Shown: positions 39,601 to 48,464, counted from the stretch's first letter. The stretch: DNA of 64,000 nt from Nitrospirillum pindoramense (GCF_007827955.1 NZ_VITR01000001.1:558001-622000), one strand, 5' to 3'. Made by a program: numbers and translations. Notes: a model not told the origin generated them from the letters alone.

Positions 39601-39971
39601 CACCGGACGAGGCGCTGAGCAACGGCCTGCTGGTGCTGCACGCCCTGCGCATCGCCCTGATCCAGGAGGTTTTCCTGCGGGCGACGCACATCCCGCAATT
39701 CTCCAGCCAGCACAACATCACCCACCGCCGGCTGATGGCGCGGCTGATGCAACTGGATGTGCCCTGGGCCCTGGACCTGCTGTCCCGCATCTTCCCCGTG
39801 GCCGAAACCGCGGGGGAGGGCGATTTCGGCGAAAGCGCCACTTACGTCAGCGATGACAGCCAGAATTACGGGCAGGAGAACGAACGCATCTTCAAGCCCA
39901 TCGCCAGCCTGTACGATCTGGTGCGCCGCGTCGGCAACGGCATCACCCAGCGTATCGGCTTCTTCGGCTGA
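36672..39971 (+). CDS. ppc: divergent phosphoenolpyruvate carboxylase-like protein
   Basis: A 1099-residue protein related to PEP carboxylase, which makes oxaloacetate from PEP and bicarbonate. Retained features are TAHPT (catalytic histidine), SPLFET with the metal-binding glutamate, GFSDAGR with the metal aspartate, GSRAIKR, and QFRAIP. Departures are clear: the canonical HGRGGxxGRGG loop reads HGESIGRGAH, the SDSAKD lysine is arginine, the aspartate-effector lysine region reads EYGVAIASPD, and the conserved C-terminal NTG is replaced by RIGFFG. The first ~130 residues are low-complexity S/T/A/K/P. It may be an aspartate-insensitive PEPC or a different enzyme. Start uncertain; ATGs at 36699 and 36729 are also possible. 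It is convergent with mdh. Confidence 0.72.
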   Translation: MDRRSGATGMSNQTGHRIIMTSSLAASRAAEKSAEKSPDSSQAQGLTATPTTPAKTPTMTGKTASTKAASVPDATATPGVDVKAADAATLATLAKAGPLLDRSVAKFGGASAGTMGGGATDAVGLTADLVARLTRYTELADADPFANPVSLLALDVSRRLHSGELDLAAVEQAIQYLGAEGFLARARRLGAYLGEADPAANAARIRALIDGLAVDADGKAVPFDAFRAQVEKEIFGIVITAHPTFNLTGELMDAMAKLATGRDAAGVPLTAEARKGLIAAVAATELRPGELSLVDEHRLSLAAITNIQAALRTVYDIVLTVARERYPDQWAELTPRLLTVASWVGYDLDGRSDIRWSDTLHKRLVVQVGQLRHYLAEVQAIRKAAPVQEDLRNTLDLLESRLALAIAQVTDEVAAFGRETTTQKDIEAIAQRMHEGLPLRLVEAAHAIEQVDRAIRLATAVGKGVAGKDGKGDDVVRRLAILKAELSNYGLGQAHTHVRINATQLHNAVRKTVGMETAPDDPRYRQSYLTAITGLLDEVRPVRINFGSIIAERTSAKRLFMVVAQMLKYADASVPVRFLIAESESAFTVLTALYYARLFGVADKVDISPLFETERALEVGSRVIEQLLDNPHYRDYVKRRGRLCIQTGFSDAGRYLGQTPASASIERLRLRIARLFTRHRLDGVQLVIFDTHGESIGRGAHPAGFPERLGYVAAPATLSFMAHHKIAFKQEVSFQGGDGYLYFVTQPGALAVVTRILEHMLGGKHTTLDDDPFYGDADYIREFFTTVKQFQVSLVEDPNYGALLSALGTNLLYPSGSRAIKRQHDGNADDVDQSRASQFRAIPHNAILQQMGLPANTVSGVGEAIDKDPEHFAELYRTSPRFRQLLGMVEYGVAIASPDALKAYIDTLDPAFWLLRAAHTADPARVEEMRRLAAILEDNPLHSRLIRIFRKLYRDFDVLEEGLARVERPPVPGQVAPPDEALSNGLLVLHALRIALIQEVFLRATHIPQFSSQHNITHRRLMARLMQLDVPWALDLLSRIFPVAETAGEGDFGESATYVSDDSQNYGQENERIFKPIASLYDLVRRVGNGITQRIGFFG

Positions 39972-39982
39972 CGCGCCATGAA

Positions 39983-40021
39983 AAAGGGGCGCCTTCCCCA
40001 GGGAGGGGAGGGCGCCCTTTG
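39983..40021. terminator. bidirectional terminator between PEPC-like gene and mdh
   Basis: AAAAAGGGGCGCC and GGGCGCCCTTTG flank TTCCCCAGGGAGGGGA and pair over about ten bases with one bulged G. A-runs on the left and T-runs on the right would serve both convergent genes. Confidence 0.65.
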
Positions 40022-40033
40022 CCTTGTTACGCT

Positions 40034-40067
40034 GGGTTCAGAGGTTCGCCGGGTTCAGAGGTTCGCC
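40034..40067. repeat. 17-bp tandem duplication across the mdh stop codon
   Basis: GGGTTCAGAGGTTCGCC at 40034-40050 is repeated without a break at 40051-40067. On the minus strand the second copy holds the final codons and TGA of mdh, and the first lies directly downstream, so a slip or duplication event has copied the very end of the gene. Confidence 0.9.
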
Positions 40068-41035
40068 ACGGCGGCCCGTTCCTCCATCAGCTCCGCCACC
40101 GTCCGGTCCAGCATGGCGCGGCCGAAGGCGTCCAGCTCCAGGCCACGCACCCGTTCGATACGGCCATCCCGGCACAGTGCGGGCACGCCGCAAACCAGAC
40201 CCTGGGGCAGGCCGTAATCCCCTTCCGACGCCAGCCCCATGGAAACCCAGCGGTCACCGCTGCCGTGCACCCAGTCGCGCATGTGGTCGATGGCGGCATT
40301 GGCGGCGGACGCCGCGGAGGATAGGCCCCGCGCCTCGATGATGGCGGTGCCCCGCTGGGCTACGGTGGGGATCAGCGTCTCCCGGTACCAGGCGGTGTCG
40401 CCGATCAGGTCGGGCAGGGGGTGGCCCTGAACCACCGCGTGCTGCCAGTCGGCGAACATGGTGGGTGAGTGGTTGCCCCAGACTACCAGCCGCTCGATGG
40501 CCGTCACATCCACCCCGGCCTTGGCCGCCAACTGCGCCTGGGCGCGGTTGTGGTCCAATCGGATCATGGAGGTGATGGCGTCGTGCGGCAGGTCCGGTGC
40601 GTGCTGGATGGCGATCCAGGCGTTGGTGTTGGCGGGGTTGCCCACCACCAGCACCTTGGCCGTGCGCTTGGCCTGTTCGTTCAGGGCGCGGCCCTGCGCC
40701 TTGAAGATGGCGGCGTTGGCGGACAGCAGGTCCCGCCGTTCCATGCCCTTGCCGCGTGGGCGAGAGCCGACCAGGAAGGCGGCGTCGATGTCGCGGAAGG
40801 CGACGGACGGGTCATCGCTGGCGTCCATGCCGCGCAGCAGGGGGAAGGCGCAGTCCTCCAACTCCATCATCACGCCGCGCAGGGCCGGCAGTGCCGGCGT
40901 GATCTCCAGCAGGGAGAGGTGGATGGGCTGGCCGGCGCCGAACACGTCGCCCTTGGCCAGGCGGAACAGCAGGGAGTAGGCAATCTGCCCGGCGGCACCG
41001 GAAACGGCGACGCGGATGGGGGCGGCGGTGGTCAT
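40055..41035 (-). CDS. mdh: malate dehydrogenase
   Basis: Interconverts malate and oxaloacetate with NAD+. The 326-residue product belongs to the cytosolic-type (dimeric) MDH group rather than the lactate-dehydrogenase-like type common in alphaproteobacteria. The NAD site is [19 protein letters not shown] at residues 10-28, the substrate arginines are in [28 protein letters not shown] binds cofactor, and the proton-relay Asp and His lie in MIRLDHNRA and WGNHSP. A GAGGA site nine bases upstream supports ATG 41035; ATG 41044 is also in frame. It is tail-to-tail with the PEPC-like gene, both handling oxaloacetate. Confidence 0.95.
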   Translation of the reverse strand: MTTAAPIRVAVSGAAGQIAYSLLFRLAKGDVFGAGQPIHLSLLEITPALPALRGVMMELEDCAFPLLRGMDASDDPSVAFRDIDAAFLVGSRPRGKGMERRDLLSANAAIFKAQGRALNEQAKRTAKVLVVGNPANTNAWIAIQHAPDLPHDAITSMIRLDHNRAQAQLAAKAGVDVTAIERLVVWGNHSPTMFADWQHAVVQGHPLPDLIGDTAWYRETLIPTVAQRGTAIIEARGLSSAASAANAAIDHMRDWVHGSGDRWVSMGLASEGDYGLPQGLVCGVPALCRDGRIERVRGLELDAFGRAMLDRTVAELMEERAAVANL

Positions 41036-41223
41036 GATAGACATCCTCGGGAGTGGGTTTGCGCTTGCCCTCGAAACTGCGCCCCATCCTGTGATCGTTC
41101 CAACAGAACGTATTGAATGAACCAATCCAGTTTGTTGATTAATGGTCGCCACAAGTCCTGGTTAAGCCCCTTGCTCCTGCCCAGGGATCATGATGCCTTA
41201 GGGGGATAGCCTGGGGGTGGTCC

Positions 41224-42390
41224 GTGCCGCGATTTCTTGGTTTGGTGGTTGGCGCCTTGCTGTGCGCCCTGGCGCCGACGCGGGCGGAGGAGATCCATCA
41301 GGCCCAGGTCGAAGCCCGTATCCCCTGGCGGCCCCGGCCGGTCGCCGCCAGCGATGGTCGGAACCATCTGGCCTATGAACTCCATATCACCAGTTTTGAT
41401 TCCGGCGATGGGCCGCTGACGCTGGAGCGGCTGTCGGTGTTCGCCGGGAAGGGGGCGGTCCCGCTGTTGACCGTGGCCGGGGCGGACCTTGCCGGCTTGC
41501 TGGCCCAGCCGCCGGGCGGCGAGGTGGGTGGGGGCGTCGCCATCGAGCCCGGCCGGCGTCAGGTGCTGTTCCTCTGGCTGACCCTGCCGCCCGGCGCCCC
41601 GCCGGTAAGCCTGCGCCATCAGCTGGATTTCCGGACGGCCCAGGGGCAGGTGCAGCGGGCGGCCGCGGTGACCAGTGCGGTCGCCCGCGCGCCGGCGCTG
41701 GAGATCGGGCCGCCGTTGCGCGGCGGCGCCTGGCTGGCCGTGGAGGGGCCCGGCAATCCCCATTCCCATCACTGGGGCAGCATGGTCGCCGTCGACGGGA
41801 TGCTCACCATCCCCCAGCGCTTCGCCATCGACTGGTTCGGCCTGGATGCCGCCTGGCATTCCCTGCGCGGCCGCCATGACAGTCTATCCGCGACCCGGGA
41901 TGAGGATTGGGTGGGCTATGGCGCCGATGTGCTGGCGGTGGCGGATGGTCTGGTGCTGGATGTGCGCGACGATGTGCCCGATGGCACGCCGCTGGCGCCG
42001 CAATCCGTCCCGGATGACCTGACGGCCCGGACCCTCTATGGCAACTTCATCATTCTGGAAATCGCGCCAGGCGTCTTCGCGCACTATGCGCATCTGCGCG
42101 CGGGCAGCGTCGGGGTGAAAGCCGGCGACCGCGTCCAGGCCGGGGCGATCATCGGCCGGGTGGGGCAGACCGGTGCGGCCGGCGCGCCCCATCTGCATTT
42201 CCACCTGAGCGACCGATCAACGTTCGAGCAGTCGGAAGGGCTGCCGTTCGTGATCAAGGCCTACACCCGACGGGGGAAGACCAATGTCGAGGCCACCTTC
42301 GACGTCGATGCGCCGGTGACGCTGGAGGGGAGCACCCATGATGTCCGCCACGCCATGCCCCTGGACGGCGACGTGGTGCGCTTTCCTTAG
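41224..42390 (+). CDS. M23 family peptidase
   Basis: A secreted zinc metallopeptidase of 388 residues, GTG start after a GGGGGTGG site. The signal peptide runs to about TRAEE (residue 22). The C-terminal LytM/M23 domain has the metal ligands in SHHWGSM and FAIDWFG (H and D) and HLHFHLSD near residue 325, with the family strand VLAVADGLVLDVRDD and AHYAHLRAGSV between. Relatives cut peptidoglycan crosslinks or activate amidases. The N-terminal ~170 residues are a beta-rich domain without a known name. Ends 52 bases from the convergent chemoreceptor-like gene. Confidence 0.9.
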   Translation: MPRFLGLVVGALLCALAPTRAEEIHQAQVEARIPWRPRPVAASDGRNHLAYELHITSFDSGDGPLTLERLSVFAGKGAVPLLTVAGADLAGLLAQPPGGEVGGGVAIEPGRRQVLFLWLTLPPGAPPVSLRHQLDFRTAQGQVQRAAAVTSAVARAPALEIGPPLRGGAWLAVEGPGNPHSHHWGSMVAVDGMLTIPQRFAIDWFGLDAAWHSLRGRHDSLSATRDEDWVGYGADVLAVADGLVLDVRDDVPDGTPLAPQSVPDDLTARTLYGNFIILEIAPGVFAHYAHLRAGSVGVKAGDRVQAGAIIGRVGQTGAAGAPHLHFHLSDRSTFEQSEGLPFVIKAYTRRGKTNVEATFDVDAPVTLEGSTHDVRHAMPLDGDVVRFP

Positions 42391-42442
42391 GCCCCCGGCG
42401 TCGCCCAACGGTGGCCGCTGGGCGACGCGCTGGAAGGGGTAC

Positions 42443-43474
42443 TCAACTTTGGCCAGGCGGGTTGTGGACCAGGACGCCATACCAGCCCAGGCCGCGATAG
42501 GTCTCATATCCCGGCGTGCGGGCGAACCCGATCAGCCGGCCATGGCGGTCCATGTAGTGGCCCATGGGCTGGCCCTGGGTCACCAGGTGGAAGCTCTCCG
42601 TCAGCTCCCCCCGGCCATCGCTGGCGGCGATGATGCGGCCGGCGGCGTCCAGCAGCAGGCAGCGGGTGTTGGTCCGTTCCGATGTTTCCAGGCGGACACC
42701 GGTTACCACTGCGCGGGCCTGCGGCGCCCAGTCGAAGAAGATGCCCAGCGCGCCCAGAACCTCGCCATCCTGGGCGCCGTCACGGCGTACGGCCGTGGAA
42801 TAGGTGGCGACCGTGCGATTCTCCAGCACCGGGTTGGGGCTGACATCCTCCACCGCGAAATCGCCGCCGTCGCGGGTGCGCAGGGCGTCGATGAACCAGG
42901 CCTCATTGGCGACGTTGGCGCCGATGGCGTGGGGGAAGCGGTCGGGCCGGCCGGTGGCGATGACGCGGCCGGTGCGGTCGGCCACCCACAGGTCGAGATA
43001 GACGGTATAGCTTTGCAGGATGACGTTCAGCCGCTCGCTGGCATGGCGGGCCGTCTCGTGCGACGGGCTCTGCAGGCCCGCGACCACGGCGCTGTCGGTG
43101 GCCCACCAGCGCACGTCGCAAGACCGCTCATAGAGATTGCGGTCGATGATGTCGATGCTGTTCAACGCCAGGTCGGCCAGGCGCTGGCCGCGGAAGCGGG
43201 TCATCAAATCCTCACCCACCGTGGTCATGCGGTCGACCAGTTGGCCGATCTCGCTGCGCAGTTCGCCCGCCACGACGCTGACGCGCTGGGAGATGGAATT
43301 GACCTCGTTGGCCACCACGGCGAAACCCCGGCCGGCGTCGCCGGCGCGGCCGGCCTCGATCAGGGCGTTGAAGGCCAGCATCTTGGTGGTCCGGTTGATG
43401 TCCTCGATCACCGAGACCTTCTGGCTGGCCACGTCCAGAACGTTCTTCGTCAGGTCGATCAGGCTGTTGTCCAT
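42443..43474 (-). CDS. soluble chemoreceptor-like protein (MCP signalling segment + Cache)
   Basis: A 343-residue protein with its domains in the reverse of the usual order. Residues about 1-95 resemble the methyl-accepting hairpin tip of a chemoreceptor (KMLAFNALIEAGRAGDAGRGFAVVANEV). Residues about 115-340 form a double-Cache-like sensor (DLWVADRTGRVIATG, NEAWFIDALR, TRCLLLDAAGRIIAASDG, FARTPGYETYRGLGW). There is no signal peptide and no transmembrane helix. It could couple a ligand to CheA/CheW in the cytosol. ATG 43474 follows GGGGGAG and is preferred over GTG 43486. Confidence 0.82.
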   Translation of the reverse strand: MDNSLIDLTKNVLDVASQKVSVIEDINRTTKMLAFNALIEAGRAGDAGRGFAVVANEVNSISQRVSVVAGELRSEIGQLVDRMTTVGEDLMTRFRGQRLADLALNSIDIIDRNLYERSCDVRWWATDSAVVAGLQSPSHETARHASERLNVILQSYTVYLDLWVADRTGRVIATGRPDRFPHAIGANVANEAWFIDALRTRDGGDFAVEDVSPNPVLENRTVATYSTAVRRDGAQDGEVLGALGIFFDWAPQARAVVTGVRLETSERTNTRCLLLDAAGRIIAASDGRGELTESFHLVTQGQPMGHYMDRHGRLIGFARTPGYETYRGLGWYGVLVHNPPGQS

Positions 43475-43724
43475 CGGCTCCCCCACTCTCTTGATTAGCT
43501 TTTGTGCGGCGCAACAATTACGTCACGTCATGACGCTATCGCAAAAGGCGTGCCGTCCCGCCGCCGCAGGGCAACGTCGTTAATAAGTCGTTAAGAAATA
43601 TAGGGAATGGCGCCGCCGGTCGGGTCAGCGGTCCTGCCCTGATCCTAGCCGAAAGGACAGGGGTGGCGAAATTCCAGGCAAATGGTTGCTCAGCCGATGT
43701 GCAACTAATAGGAGGTGATTGGAA

Positions 43725-43847
43725 GTGAAATCGGTTTCGTTTTTAGCCCTGTCGCGTCCGCGCCCAGGCGGCCATAAAAGCCTTGCGCAGCTTGATGCCA
43801 CTTACTTTTTTGATGAACTTTCCGGATTTGAAACGAGGGGGCTTTAG
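43725..43847 (+). CDS. possible 40-residue small ORF with a perfect Shine-Dalgarno
   Basis: In the 420-base gap before sixA, AGGAGGTGAT at 43710-43719 is complementary to ten bases of the 16S rRNA tail and sits six bases before GTG 43725. The frame runs 40 codons to TAG 43847. The product is basic at the N-terminus (SRPRPGGHK) and acidic/aromatic later (ATYFFDELSGFE), with no signal peptide. It has no neighbour on its strand. Coding potential cannot be judged by eye at this length; the match to the ribosome is the main evidence. Confidence 0.35.
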   Translation: MKSVSFLALSRPRPGGHKSLAQLDATYFFDELSGFETRGL

Positions 43848-43905
43848 TCTTCATGCGCCCTCCAAGATGGTATTAATTATACAACTCCAGGCTAGGGCGA
43901 TCTCT

Positions 43906-44439
43906 TCAGTCCCGCGCCACCCCGCGCGGGGTGGCGAATTCGGATAGGTGGCCCTTGCCGGCGGCCAGGTCGGCCCAGCGGTCCAGGGTGAAGTCCAGTC
44001 GCGCCAGCCCTCCGGTCGGGTATTTTTCCATGACGCGGGTGCGAAGGGCGGGGTCCTCCTCGGCCCCCGCCAGCGACAACGCCAGCTCCTCCAGCCCCGG
44101 GTTGTGACCAATGAGCAGGACGGTGGCGGTCGGGTCGGGCAAGGCCCGCAGGCGGTCGGCCAGCGCCGGGGCGGAGGCCATGTAAAACACCCGGTCCACG
44201 CACAGGGGTGGCGGCTCCCGCCACAGGGTAAGCAGGCCGGCCAGGGTCGCCCGCGTGCGAACGGCGGTGGAGCAGAGGATCAGGTCGGGCCGGGGTGTTC
44301 CACCCTTGCGGTGCCGGAAATAGTCGGCCATGGTCGCAAGCGCGCGCTCCCCCCGTGCCGACAAGGGACGCTCATGATCGGGGACGCTGTCGTCGTCCCA
44401 GGAGGATTTCATATGCCGCAGCAGGAAAAGGGTTTTCAC
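43906..44439 (-). CDS. sixA: SixA-type phosphohistidine phosphatase
   Basis: A 177-residue histidine phosphatase of the short SixA/Rv2135-like branch. The catalytic RHxK motif is [12 protein letters not shown] at residues 6-17, [11 protein letters not shown] follows, SxAxRTRxTL is seen as [11 protein letters not shown], and the second catalytic histidine is in [13 protein letters not shown] near residue 108. SixA removes phosphate from phosphohistidine proteins such as the nitrogen phosphotransferase system. It starts at GTG 44439, facing ppk head-to-head; if ppk began at 44413 the two genes would overlap by 27 bases. It belongs to the phosphate-related neighbourhood. Confidence 0.9.
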   Translation of the reverse strand: MKTLFLLRHMKSSWDDDSVPDHERPLSARGERALATMADYFRHRKGGTPRPDLILCSTAVRTRATLAGLLTLWREPPPLCVDRVFYMASAPALADRLRALPDPTATVLLIGHNPGLEELALSLAGAEEDPALRTRVMEKYPTGGLARLDFTLDRWADLAAGKGHLSEFATPRGVARD

Positions 44440-44622
44440 GAGACATCCCCCAGGGTGGACCGACTGCCCGCGCCCGCTGTCGACCCGGAGACCCCTGAGG
44501 CGGACAAGAGCGCGACCGGCACGGAAGCGAAATCAACAGGATCGGCGGTACCGGAACCAGAAACGGTAACGTTGGCTGTTTATGGTGAACGACCCGATAC
44601 CCTTGCTGCGAATGAGGCGACC

Positions 44623-46809
44623 ATGTCCACGGCGGTGGAAACCCCGACCCGCGAAGTTGAGCCTGCCCCCCTCGATATGACGTCGCCGGACCGGTTCATC
44701 AATCGCGAACTGTCGTGGCTGGCCTTCAACCAGCGCGTCCTGGAAGAGGCGTACAACGCCCACCACCCCTTGCTGGAGCGGCTGCGCTTCCTGTCCATTT
44801 CCGCCAGCAACCTGGATGAGTTCTATACCGTCCGCGTCGCCGCCCTGAAGGCGCAGGTGACAGCGGGCGTGGCCACCCCCTCCGATGACAACCTGACGCC
44901 GGCGCAGCAGTTGGCGGCCATCAACGCCCGCGCGGCGGAGCTGATGCGCGAGCAGCAGGCTTGCTGGCTGATGATGCGCGCCGACCTGGCCAAGGCCGGC
45001 ATCGCCGCCATCGACCCCGCCGAGCTGACGCCGTCGGAAACCGATTGGCTGGAAGCGAAGTTCCTGGACGACATCTTCCCGGTGCTGACGCCCATCGCGG
45101 TCGATCCGGCCCATCCGTTCCCTTTCATCGCCAATTCCGGCTTCTCCCTGGCGGTGCAGCTGTTCGACCCGGTGCGCAACACCCACCTGGACGCCCTGGT
45201 CCTACTGCCGGCGCAGTTGGATCGCTTCGTGCGCCTGCCGGGCAGCGACGTGCGCTTCATCCTGCTGGAAGAGCTGGTGCTGCTGTTCATCGACCGGCTG
45301 TTCCCGCCCTTCACCCTGAAGGGCCATGGCTTCTTCCGTGTGCTGCGCGACAGCGACATCGAAATTGAGGAAGAGTCGGAAGACCTGGTCCGCACCTTCG
45401 AAAGCGCGCTGAAGCGCCGCCGCCGGGGCAGCGTCATCCAGCTGTGCGTCAACGCCGGCATGTCGCGTGACCTGCGCGACTTCCTGGCCGGACAGTTGCA
45501 CGTGCCCACCGACGATGTGTTCGTGCTGGACGGCCTGATCGGCTTGGCCGAGACCAAGCAGCTGATCATCGATGAGCGGCCGGATCTGCTGTTCCAGCCC
45601 TACAACGCCCGCTTCCCGGAGCGCATCCGTGATTTCGGCGGTGATTGCTTCGCCGCCATCCGCCACAAGGACATCATCGTCCACCACCCGTTCGAGAGCT
45701 TCGACGTGGTGGTGCAGTTCCTGCGCCAGGCGGCGCAGGACCCTGCCGTGCTGGCCATCAAGCAGACGCTGTACCGCACCTCCAAGAACTCCCCCATCGT
45801 GGCGGCCCTGATCGAGGCGGCGGAGGCGGGCAAGAGCGTCACCGCCATGGTGGAGCTGAAGGCCCGCTTCGATGAAGAGGCCAACATCCGCTGGGCCCGC
45901 GACCTGGAACGGGCGGGTGTGCAGGTGGTTTATGGTTTCGTCGACCTCAAGACCCACGCCAAGGTGTCGCTGGTGGTGCGCCGGGAACAGAAGGGCCTGC
46001 GCTCCTACGTTCATTTCGGCACCGGCAACTACCACCCCATCACCGCCAAGATTTACACCGACCTCAGCTTCTTCACCTGCGATCCGGCGCTGGTGCACGA
46101 CGCGGCCCACATGTTCAACTACATGACCGGGTACGCGACGCCCAAGGCGCTGGAGAAGATCGCCATCGCCCCCATCGGCCTGCGCGACCGGTTGGTCAGC
46201 CTGATCGATGCCGAGATCGCCCACGCCCGCGCCGGCCGGCCGGCGCAGATCTGGGTGAAGCTGAACTCCCTGGTCGACGCCCGCATCATTGACAAGCTGT
46301 ATGAGGCGTCGCAGCAGGGCGTCAGCATCGACATGGTCATCCGCGGCATCTGCTGCCTGAGGCCGGGGGTGAAGGGCCTGTCGGAAAACATCCGGGTGAA
46401 AAGCATCGTCGGCCGTTACCTGGAGCATGGTCGCGTGGTCTGCTTCGGCAACGGCGTGGGCCTGCCGCACCCCGGCGCCAAGGTCTTCATCTCCTCCGCC
46501 GACTGGATGCCGCGCAACCTGGACCGCCGTATCGAGACGCTGGTGCCCATCGAGACGCCGTCCTGCCATCGCCAGGTGATGGATCAAATCATGGTCGCGA
46601 ACCTGAAGGATGAGGCGCAAAGCTGGCAGCTGAGCCCCGATGGCGAGTATCATCGGGTGGAAGCACCGCTGGGCGCCTTCAACGCCCACACGTTCTTCAT
46701 GACCAACCCCAGCCTGTCGGGGCGGGGCAGCAGCGCGGTCACCGATCCCAAGGGGCCGGCCAAGCTGTTGCTGAAGGCGGCCGCCAAGGCCGCCAAACGC
46801 GCTGACTGA
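44623..46809 (+). CDS. ppk: polyphosphate kinase 1
   Basis: Builds polyphosphate from ATP, reversibly, by autophosphorylation on histidine. From ATG 44623 the product is 728 residues, normal for PPK1. Landmarks are [38 protein letters not shown], the catalytic [16 protein letters not shown] with its histidine at about residue 471, and [27 protein letters not shown] site lies upstream of 44623. The frame is open further and an ATG at 44413 has a perfect AGGAGG, but that hexamer encodes Ser-Ser-Trp of sixA on the other strand, and the extra 70 residues resemble no PPK1. ppx follows 26 bases downstream. Confidence 0.95.
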   Translation: MSTAVETPTREVEPAPLDMTSPDRFINRELSWLAFNQRVLEEAYNAHHPLLERLRFLSISASNLDEFYTVRVAALKAQVTAGVATPSDDNLTPAQQLAAINARAAELMREQQACWLMMRADLAKAGIAAIDPAELTPSETDWLEAKFLDDIFPVLTPIAVDPAHPFPFIANSGFSLAVQLFDPVRNTHLDALVLLPAQLDRFVRLPGSDVRFILLEELVLLFIDRLFPPFTLKGHGFFRVLRDSDIEIEEESEDLVRTFESALKRRRRGSVIQLCVNAGMSRDLRDFLAGQLHVPTDDVFVLDGLIGLAETKQLIIDERPDLLFQPYNARFPERIRDFGGDCFAAIRHKDIIVHHPFESFDVVVQFLRQAAQDPAVLAIKQTLYRTSKNSPIVAALIEAAEAGKSVTAMVELKARFDEEANIRWARDLERAGVQVVYGFVDLKTHAKVSLVVRREQKGLRSYVHFGTGNYHPITAKIYTDLSFFTCDPALVHDAAHMFNYMTGYATPKALEKIAIAPIGLRDRLVSLIDAEIAHARAGRPAQIWVKLNSLVDARIIDKLYEASQQGVSIDMVIRGICCLRPGVKGLSENIRVKSIVGRYLEHGRVVCFGNGVGLPHPGAKVFISSADWMPRNLDRRIETLVPIETPSCHRQVMDQIMVANLKDEAQSWQLSPDGEYHRVEAPLGAFNAHTFFMTNPSLSGRGSSAVTDPKGPAKLLLKAAAKAAKRAD

Positions 46810-46835
46810 ACCGCCTTAGCCCGTACCGGATACCC

Positions 46836-48371
46836 ATGCCCGTAAAGTTCGATCGTCCCGCCCCAGAACGCCATGTTGGCTCCGACCGGTTGGCGGTCAT
46901 CGACATCGGCTCCAACTCCATGCGGGTGGTGGTGTATGACCGCCTGGAGCGGTCACCCATCGCCATCTTCAATGAGAAGATCATGTGCGGGCTGGGCCGG
47001 TCGGTGGAAAAGACGGGCAAGCTGCATCCCGAGGGTGTGAAGCTGGCCTTGGCCAACCTGGCCCGCTTCCGCCGTCTGATCGAAGGCATGCAGGTCGGCC
47101 GGGTGGATATCCTGGCCACCGCCGCCGTGCGCGACGCCAAGGACGGTGCCAAGTTCGTGGCGGATGTGGAGGCGCTGACCGGCGTGCCCGTCACCGTGCT
47201 GGCGGGGGAGGAGGAGGCGCGGCTGTCCGCCATGGGGGTGCTGTCCGGCACGCCCGGCGCCGACGGCCTGATGGGCGACCTCGGTGGCGGCAGTCTGGAA
47301 CTGGTGACCCTGGACAAGGGCGTCATCGGCCGTCAGGCCACCCTGCCGCTGGGTCCCCTGCGGCTGATCGAGGCGGTGGACGGCAAGCCGGGGTCGGCCA
47401 CCAAGCTGATCGATGCGCAACTGGCCAAGCTGCCCTGGGCCCTGGAAGGCCGGGGCCGCGATTTCCACCCTGTGGGCGGCGGCTGGCGCGCCTTGGCCAA
47501 GATGCATATGGAGCAGGTGGGCCACCCGCTGCACATCATCCACCATTACGTGGTCGACGCCCGGGTGATGGCTGATTTTGCCGGCCTGGTCGGGCGTCAG
47601 AGCCGCGCATCGCTGGAAAAGATGCCGGGCGTTTCCCGTCGCCGGCTGGAGACGCTGCCCATGGCGGCGCTGGTCATGGAGCGTCTGCTGCGCGCGGTGC
47701 AGCCATCTAATGTGGTTTTTTCCGCCTACGGCCTGCGGGAAGGGTTCCTGTTCGACCAATTGTCGGCGGAGGAGCGCCGGCGCGATCCGCTGATCGACAG
47801 CTGCACCCAGGTGGCCGAGCGCTTGGGCCGCTTCGGCGAGGCCGCGACGCTGACGCAGTGGACGTCCCCCCTCTTCGCGGGCGAGGACGAGGCCGCCGCC
47901 CGGCTGCGGACGGCGGCGTGCCTGTTGTCCGACCTGGGATGGTCGGAGCACCCGGACTATCGGGCGGAGCACGCCTACCTGCGGGTGCTGCGCATGCCCT
48001 TCGCCGGTGCCGATCATGCGGAACGGGCTTTCCTGGCGCTGGCCTCCTTCGTGCGGTATGCGGGCACGGCCGATGGTCAGCCCCTGGGGCTGACCCGGAC
48101 CCTGCTGTCAGAGGCGCAGCTCAGCCGCGCCGTGATCGTGGGTTTGGCCTTGCGGCTGGCCCACACCTTGACCGGCGGCGCCGCGACCCTGTTGCAGCGG
48201 ACGGCCCTGCGGCTGACGCCGGATACCTTGACCCTGCTACTGCCCCGGGATGCCGCCATGCTGGACGGCGACGCCGTGCAGCGGCGCCTGGATGCGCTGG
48301 CCAAGACCCTGGGGCGCAAGGGCACGGTGGTGGTCCAACAGGGACCGACGCTGGCTGACACCGGCGTGTGA
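46836..48371 (+). CDS. ppx: exopolyphosphatase
   Basis: Removes terminal phosphate from polyphosphate, and relatives also convert pppGpp to ppGpp. The 511-residue product has the ASKHA-fold signature AVIDIGSNSMRVVVYD near residues 19-34, the second phosphate loop LMGDLGGGSLELVTL near residues 145-160, the catalytic glutamate in AGEEEARLSAMG, and ILATAAVRDAKDG. The C-terminal helical half has the GLREGFLFD motif. ppk and ppx lie in one transcription unit, the usual arrangement for balancing synthesis and breakdown. Confidence 0.95.
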   Translation: MPVKFDRPAPERHVGSDRLAVIDIGSNSMRVVVYDRLERSPIAIFNEKIMCGLGRSVEKTGKLHPEGVKLALANLARFRRLIEGMQVGRVDILATAAVRDAKDGAKFVADVEALTGVPVTVLAGEEEARLSAMGVLSGTPGADGLMGDLGGGSLELVTLDKGVIGRQATLPLGPLRLIEAVDGKPGSATKLIDAQLAKLPWALEGRGRDFHPVGGGWRALAKMHMEQVGHPLHIIHHYVVDARVMADFAGLVGRQSRASLEKMPGVSRRRLETLPMAALVMERLLRAVQPSNVVFSAYGLREGFLFDQLSAEERRRDPLIDSCTQVAERLGRFGEAATLTQWTSPLFAGEDEAAARLRTAACLLSDLGWSEHPDYRAEHAYLRVLRMPFAGADHAERAFLALASFVRYAGTADGQPLGLTRTLLSEAQLSRAVIVGLALRLAHTLTGGAATLLQRTALRLTPDTLTLLLPRDAAMLDGDAVQRRLDALAKTLGRKGTVVVQQGPTLADTGV

Positions 48372-48464
48372 GGTCCGGCTTTCCGTTGGCCTGCTTTCCG
48401 TTGGAAAGTGCGGCGGCGGCCCCATATAAGTTCGACGCCGTTTGTCCCTGTTCGGATCGCAGCC

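Noticed and set aside
37119-39752. An 877-codon open frame on the minus strand
   Set aside because: Antisense to the PEPC-like gene with the same low-complexity composition; no ribosome binding site or family.
43710-43720. A remnant of the 16S rRNA 3' end
   Set aside because: The match is to the complement of the tail, covers only ten bases, and has no rRNA flanks.
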